Assembly: GCA_022828595.1 (NCBI GenBank)
Contig: JAKGHH010000007.1
Coordinates: 39,432,356 to 39,496,355, forward strand
DNA: 64,000 nucleotides
Direction: 5' to 3'
From: Nelumbo lutea
Taxonomy: Eukaryota; Streptophyta; Magnoliopsida; Proteales; Nelumbonaceae
The position numbers and the translations under genes are program-made. Positions 59,490 to 64,000 of the stretch are shown here, one piece after another. The notes beneath the pieces were generated by a model that had not been told where the DNA came from, searched no databases, and saw only the letters and a program-made list of their open reading frames with translations. Numbering within the stretch: position 1 is the first letter of the stretch; every line of letters starts with the position of its first letter.

Positions 59490-59651
59490 AAAGGTTTGAT
59501 CAGAACATGGGGAGAGTCTCACCTCTTCAGTTATATGAGGGTCTAAACAAATTTGAGTGGATCCACTATCTATGAGAATAGACTAAGGGTGGTTACAGAG
59601 AGTATTGTTTATCCACATGGACTGAGAGGAACCCATACCCGTGATGGCATG
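59490..59651 (-). pseudogene. chromovirus protease N-terminal fragment
   Basis: On the - strand: HAITGMGSSQSMW, one TAG, then ILIDSGSTQICLDPHITEEV. DSGST is the aspartic protease active site. It joins at the AAAGG insertion site to EVMVASGQ at 57531. Confidence 0.85.
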
Positions 59652-60686
59652 TGTAAACACAAATTTCTTGCTACATTTGGGGCACAAAAATTAATGTAGA
59701 TAAATTCAAAGGAATTTAACTTAAATTTTTTGCAAAAATGTAAATGGGATACAAACTCTCTTTTTCTTGGCAAAGCAAACCATCTGATTCTCTTGTCTTG
59801 GACCTTGCAATTAGAAGAAGCAAGTAATGCCCAAACTTATGTGAACAAAAATTTACTCACACTCAATCAATGATTAGAATGTAAACAACTGAAAGCAATG
59901 TCCTTGCTTGTAGAATTGACAGAAGTCTTTTAAATCACAGGAATTTAAAGATCGAAACTTCACGAATTGATGAGATAGCAATTTTGATGCTTCGACAGTT
60001 GAAGAGTTGGAGCCTTTCTTTTTTTCTTCCTTGATCTTAATGCAGCCCGTTTCTTCTCTTTCTTTTTCAAAAGGAACGACAGCAATCGGAGACGAACCCG
60101 GTGTGGACTGACCTTGAATAGGCTCAGGTAATCCCATTTAATTCGTTGATGGGCTGGTGGAGTAACTCTACCTTGGCCTGAAGGATTAGTGGGCCCCCCT
60201 GTACTAGGTCCCACCATGATGCAGCCATTTGTTGACCAAAAAAAATGCGGACTTGGCAAAGGGATTGGTCCATGCATCATTTAGTGCATTGACCAACCAT
60301 GACTTCCTTAATTGGTTGGCCGATTATGCCTTATCTGCCTTTTAAATGAGATTCCATATATCCTAATTTAAGATTTAGCCTATTTATGGCCCCATGACAG
60401 ATTTAAATTCAAAAAGAAATTCCTTTTCCTTGCATAGGAATTTTCTATTAGACCCGCCAATGTTTTTCTTGGGCTAGTTGGGCTCATACTTTGAGTCCTA
60501 CCAAGAAGCCTTTCATCTTTAATGGGCCTGACATGCCCTCATTTGATCTCACTAATTGTTGGGCTGAGACATTAATCCATTCAATCCTTGTCATTCTCTC
60601 CTCTAAGTGGGCCCAATAGGCCCTTTTCATTTAATCTCATATTGGGCTCTACTTCACTTCATGGGCCCAAAATTTACATACCAACA
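59652..60686 (-). mobile_element. 1035-bp TG...CA element D, probable solo LTR
   Basis: Begins TGTAAACACAAATTTC and ends CATACCAACA. Both sides carry GCATG (59647-59651 and 60687-60691). It splits the chromovirus frame between ISLHAVGM and HAITGM. The TG/CA ends and 5-bp duplication fit an LTR. On the - strand it would start TGTTGGTATGT. Orientation and family are inferred; no other copy is in the window. Open frames inside (59874-60280) are not recognised. Confidence 0.75.
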
Positions 60687-61600
60687 GCATGTAATGAAAT
60701 TTCTCGTGAAGCTTCCTGTTCCTCTGCTCTGTCTTCTTGCTTCTCAGACCACCCGACATCCTCTGATTCTTCTTCATCAGGCCCTACGATCCAAAAGATC
60801 TTCTGGGTCCTGCACTTGTGTTGGGGGGGTGTGGAGCTCACAGTTATAGCAGAGCCCTTTTATTCTCCTCTCCCGAGCCTCGGCAGGGGTCAATTTCTTA
60901 ACCTCTGTTAACTTCATCCCTCCCTCTAACCCGTGGTTAAGTAATGGATTGGGCTTTGGAATATCACTGCGCACAGCCCCCTTCCTCCTAGCTCCCCATT
61001 CTTCTTCTTCTTCTAATTGGGCTAACTGGATGGCACGAGTCAGGGTCACAGGCTCAAACTTCTCCACCCCCGCCTGGATCTCTTGTTTCAACCCGACCAC
61101 AAAACAGCCTACCAAGTGCTCTCCTGGGAGACCCTTTAATCTTGTGGAGAGCCTCTGAAATTCCTCCACGTACTGTATCACTGTGGTTGATTGTACCAGC
61201 TTAGCTACCTATCCTGATAGATTTTGGCTTTGGGGGCCATTGAATCGGTTCTCTAAAGCTGCTACAAATTGTCTCCATGTCAGATCCGTCTGGTAGTCCC
61301 GGAACCAACAGTACCACTCCATTGTTTTGTCCTCAAACCCCATACTGGCTACCTTGAAGATCAAAGTATTGACGGATGAGCAGTAACCAGCCATCCAAGT
61401 TAGCCCAATTAGAACCACCCTCCATGTTGACTCGATCAACCGCCGGCACTGGTGGAACCTGTCTGTTGGTGCCTTCAGAAGATAAAAGATTACTAATCCA
61501 GTTGAGTATCTCCTCCAGTGTTTGGTCTATACGTTCTAGATGTCTCTCCGTGCCTGCCACCCATTGTTCCGGATTCTCCATGTTGAAAGCCAGAATCGAA
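60687..61600 (-). pseudogene. chromovirus gag
   Basis: Starts MENPEQWVAGTERHLERIDQ at 61581, then VDRVNMEGGSNWANLDGWLL and YFDLQGSQYGV, and after a frame change VASMGFEDKTMEWYCWFRDY with TWRQFVAALENRFNG. Then VEEFQRLSTRLKGLPGEHLV and GCFVVGLKQEIQAGVEKFEP (60777-61181), RIKGLCYNCEL and, one frame over, HKCRTQKIFWIVGPDEEES. The zinc knuckle CYNC...HKC is thus split by a one-base shift. EASREISLHAVGM leads to the protease beyond element D. Two frameshifts make it inactive. Confidence 0.88.
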
Positions 61601-61613
61601 TGCTCTAATACCA
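61601..61613 (-). other. primer-binding site of the chromovirus
   Basis: TGGTATTAGAGCA on the - strand, abutting the 5' LTR end. It matches initiator-Met tRNA with one change. Confidence 0.82.
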
Positions 61614-61761
61614 GATTGGGTGTTGGACATTATGGCTTTTCCTGACCTGCATGGGCCTTATTCCTGACATCCATGGATTTGGATTCTAGTGGGCCTCTAC
61701 TGGGTATGCGGGCTCAATCTGCTGCTCCGCTGGGCCGAGGTGTCCATTGGTATGCATATCA
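61614..61761 (-). repeat. chromovirus 5' LTR, shortened
   Basis: 148 bp, starting TGATATGCATACCAATGG at 61761. It matches the 3' LTR for its first 100 or so bases; the rest differs, so the LTR has been shortened or altered. It ends near CAATC next to the primer-binding site. Confidence 0.75.
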
Positions 61762-61766
61762 ATTTG

Positions 61767-62548
61767 TTGCTTTACTTTCTTTTTTTTTTTTATTGATATT
61801 GCCTCTTCATATCAGTCTTGTACAATTGTAGCAATCCACTTGTTTTGGTGACCCCATCCATGTAGCAGAACATGAAGCCAATGCTATCAACCTATGTCAT
61901 TGTGCTTACTTGAGCCATGGGTCAGTTTTTTCCTTTTGATGCTTGAACATTTCAGACTTATACAAGATCTTCATTAATCTCCAAGGTGTTTGAATTTCTC
62001 ACTTATGCATGTAGGAATTTACAGTCAGCAGTTTGATAATGTTCTTTGCATAATTACTTTTTCTTGACTGAGTGACTAGGAGTGATACAAGGACTAAACC
62101 TTATATATTTACGTTGACTGAACTAACCAATTACACTTTGTCTGTTTGGCATGTATTCCCTCACTCAAATCTATAGACTTCCTTTGCAAGAAACCTGTTA
62201 AACTGCATAGCTGCATTTCATGCATTAGTGGATTTTACAATCTTGGAGTTGGGCGAACCTTTCTTGTAGTCTTGATGATAACTCCCTTTCTTTCCTTTTA
62301 TTGACCTGACTCAGCTTTTATACATGTCGACACTTTTAAGCATTGATGTTTATATTAGACCAGCACATCACTTTGTTTCCATTCGATGAGGTGGATTCTT
62401 ATCACTGTAATCTTGTTCATGCAGGACTACAAGTTTGATACTTCAATTGTGTGTCATCTACTGTCAAGGTGTGATGAATTGCATTTCATTTCTATAAGAC
62501 TTGACAGGTTAGACCTTCACCAATTGGCACATCGGTATGGCTTTGTTA
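61767..62548. other. non-coding interval, intron-like
   Basis: T-rich, moderately AT-rich sequence that was contiguous with 39490-39518 before the chromovirus inserted. No open frame or motif recognised. It precedes the tandem repeats and PMD relic and could be an upstream intron or leader of that gene. Confidence 0.4.
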
Positions 62549-62965
62549 GCAGCAGGCCCTCGTAGACCTTCAATGGTCCGGGGTCCCTAGGTCCAGAGCT
62601 TCGTAGACTTTTGGGTCTGAGGTCTCTTGGATTTGGGGATTAGCTTGCATAGAGCTTCTTTGCCAAAGAGTTATAGCATGCACAACTTCATCAGCAGTAA
62701 GCCTTCGTAGACTTTCAATGGTTCGGGGTCCCTAGGTCCAGAGCTTCATAGACTTTTGGGTCTGAGGTCTCTTGGATTTGGGGATTAGCTTGCATAGAGC
62801 TTCTTTGCCAAAGAGTTATACCATGCACAACTTCATCAGCAGTAAGCCTTCGTAGACTTTCAATGGTTCGGGGTCCCTAGGTCCAGAGATTCATAGACTT
62901 TTGGGTCCGAGGTCTCTTGGATTTAGGGATTAACTTGCATAAAGCTTCTTCACCAGAGAGCGCCA
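62549..62965. repeat. tandem repeat, 145-bp unit, three copies
   Basis: Units begin near 62549, 62694 and 62839 with GCAGTAAGCCTTCGTAGAC (first copy GCAGCAGGCCCTCGTAGAC). They continue through GGGGTCCCTAGGTCCAGAG, GGTCTCTTGGATTTGGGGAT and CATAGAGCTTCTTTGCC. Copies 1 to 3 differ by a few substitutions; the third breaks off near 62965. It lies just upstream of the PMD gene start. Confidence 0.95.
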
Positions 62966-63041
62966 CAAATATCTTGTTTCTTCAGTTTAAGATAAGTATT
63001 TCATATGGTATTGACACTCTTATTTTTCTTATGCAGGTAAT

Positions 63042-64000
63042 GGCTTCCTCTAATTCACCATGTTACAATGTCTCTTCATCATCTCCTATACCCTCTCTAC
63101 CAAAGAGTTTACTCAAGAAGGGTGGGTGATGGAGCATGCGGATCCCACTTTGAAGGGACAGCTCCTTCTTTTTCCTAGTGTACTAGTAAAAACTCATGGG
63201 TCGAGGAATGATCATCACACTAAGCTTGTACTTGCCATTGATGAGGCGATGATAGGTCTTTATGGTCAAAGTGGAGTTGAACCAGAACCACTTTCAAGGC
63301 AGCCATGCTTAAAACATCTCTTCCACAACACCGCTACAAATAACCATCCATTTCCCCATATTACAAAGAAGATAGAACAAGGGTCCACGAAATGGGGTTT
63401 TAATCTAAGCCCAAGAGGGGAGATTCAATATCTTAGCAGATTTTGGAATTGGGGTCATGAACTATTCAACCGTCTTCGAAACATAGGGAACATGAAAGAA
63501 TCGAGTCAAGCGGTCCATGCAGCTACTCGTGTGTATAGTCAGCTTGGCAACATTTATAGATCCCTATGTGAGGTTTGGTGCCCTGACATGAACACTTTTG
63601 TGACCAGTCAAGGTGAAATCGGAATATCTCTTTGGGACATCCGACAGATCTCAGGCCTTTCCATTGGTGGAGAATATTATGAGGATGTGATTCCTAGCTT
63701 AGATGAGATAACGTCTTCTAGTCCAAAGGGTTTGCCTCTTTCATGCCAGTATTTGTTCAAAGTCTATGCTCAGATTGCCTTCAAAAAAGGATCTGATCGA
63801 GTTACTCATGCAGATTGACTCAAGTTCTAGTATACAACAAGTGAAATGATTCTGAATCCTCACTTTCTCCAAGAATACAAAGACATCAAGTTTGGATATG
63901 ATTTCAACAAGAAGACAAGGAATATTATGCAATCAGGAAAATTAATTAGCCTTTGCAAATGAGAGGAAAGCATGTCAGCTCTAAGAGGTGCAAAGAAAAT
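63042..64000 (+). pseudogene. plant mobile domain (PMD) protein gene relic
   Basis: ATG at 63042 gives SSNSPCYNVSSSSPIPSLPK then SLLKK, after which a one-base deletion shifts the frame to WVMEHADPTLKGQLLLFPSV (63128 on). Open to 63818: TKWGFNLSPRGEIQYLSRFW, NWGHELFNRL, then YRSLCEVWCPDMNTFVTSQG and EIGISLWDIRQISGLSIGGE. These are the core blocks of the PMD family (MAIN/MAIL-like proteins and their transposon relatives), about 250 residues here. After VTHAD come a TGA, then LKF with a TAG, then SEMILNPHFLQEYKDIKFGY, so it has further stops and runs past 64000. A possible splice acceptor (TTATGCAG) lies just before the start. It may belong to a transposon rather than a host gene; I cannot tell. 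Confidence 0.75.

Larger units (their letters stand above)
39524..61761 (-). mobile_element. chromodomain Ty3/gypsy element split by four nested insertions
   Basis: The outer flanks carry the same five bases: ATTTG at 39519-39523 and 61762-61766. The 5' LTR (61614-61761) and 3' LTR (39524-39839) begin with the same TGATATGCATACCAATGGAC sequence. Between them, in order on the - strand, are gag, protease, RT, integrase and chromodomain, and the fragments together sum to about 4.1 kb. Insertions are D (59652-60686), C (57543-59489), B (48690-56307) and A (40877-48410). RNase H and part of the integrase are missing around the B insertion. Confidence 0.88.

Noticed and set aside
60588..60911. Plus-strand open frames across the gag/element D junction
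   Set aside because: They overlap the minus-strand chromovirus gag and cross an insertion boundary, so they cannot be ancestral genes.
1..64000. Search for a new defence or biosynthetic system, CRISPR array or gene cluster
   Set aside because: Nothing of the kind is present: the content is plant transposable elements and two decayed gene relics. The direct repeats seen are tandem units or LTRs, not spacer arrays.

Overview
This window looks like nuclear DNA from a large, repeat-rich flowering-plant genome. Almost everything recognisable is a transposable element of a plant type: Ty1/copia, Tat-lineage and chromodomain Ty3/gypsy, hAT, and PIF/Harbinger-like MITEs. Only two stretches look like other genes, and both are broken: an exon-1 relic resembling the mitochondrial NAD-dependent isocitrate dehydrogenase catalytic subunit (about 20330-20553), and a plant-mobile-domain (PMD) protein gene running off the right edge (63042-64000). 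I see no intact host gene, no tRNA or rRNA, and no CRISPR array. The species cannot be named from this sequence.

Left part (1-10200). A decayed copia element (1-4016, 3' LTR at 3717-4016) is nested in the reverse transcriptase of a Tat-lineage gypsy element (4017-10198). The gypsy has pol on +, a long decayed antisense ORF on - downstream of pol, and a 3' LTR with a clear TATA box. The copia integrase is split by a 776-bp hAT deletion derivative (308-1083) with a perfect 8-bp target duplication.

Middle part (10200-39500). This is a field of small DNA transposons. It includes hAT-type elements with 8-bp duplications at 10628-11140, 13492-14572, 20841-21390 and 21963-22489, and Harbinger-like MITEs with TTA/TAA duplications at 11305, 11529, 14574, 15369 and 15904. 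A 5.9-kb hAT element (23478-29356, perfect TSD GGCTCAGG) carries a nearly full-length but broken transposase on the - strand, and it is the evident parent of the 776-bp derivative. Gypsy gag and integrase fragments lie at 32222-33290 and 35795-36530. A probable minus-strand LTR lies at 37983-38796.

Right part (39524-61761). One chromodomain-bearing gypsy on the - strand, bracketed by 5-bp ATTTG/CAAAT duplications, is split by four later insertions. These are two internally deleted copia elements of one family (40877-48410, TSD GTCTT; 48690-56307, truncated), a solo LTR of the same family in the opposite orientation (57543-59489, TSD AAAGG), and a 1035-bp TG...CA element (59652-60686, TSD GCATG). 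About 4.1 kb of host element is spread over 22.2 kb. A further degraded LTR of the same copia family sits at 16478 to about 18080. Beyond 61767 come non-coding sequence, three copies of a 145-bp tandem repeat and the PMD pseudogene.

All element boundaries were read by eye from terminal repeats and target-site duplications. The reading frames show many stops and frameshifts, so no coding region here is offered as functional.
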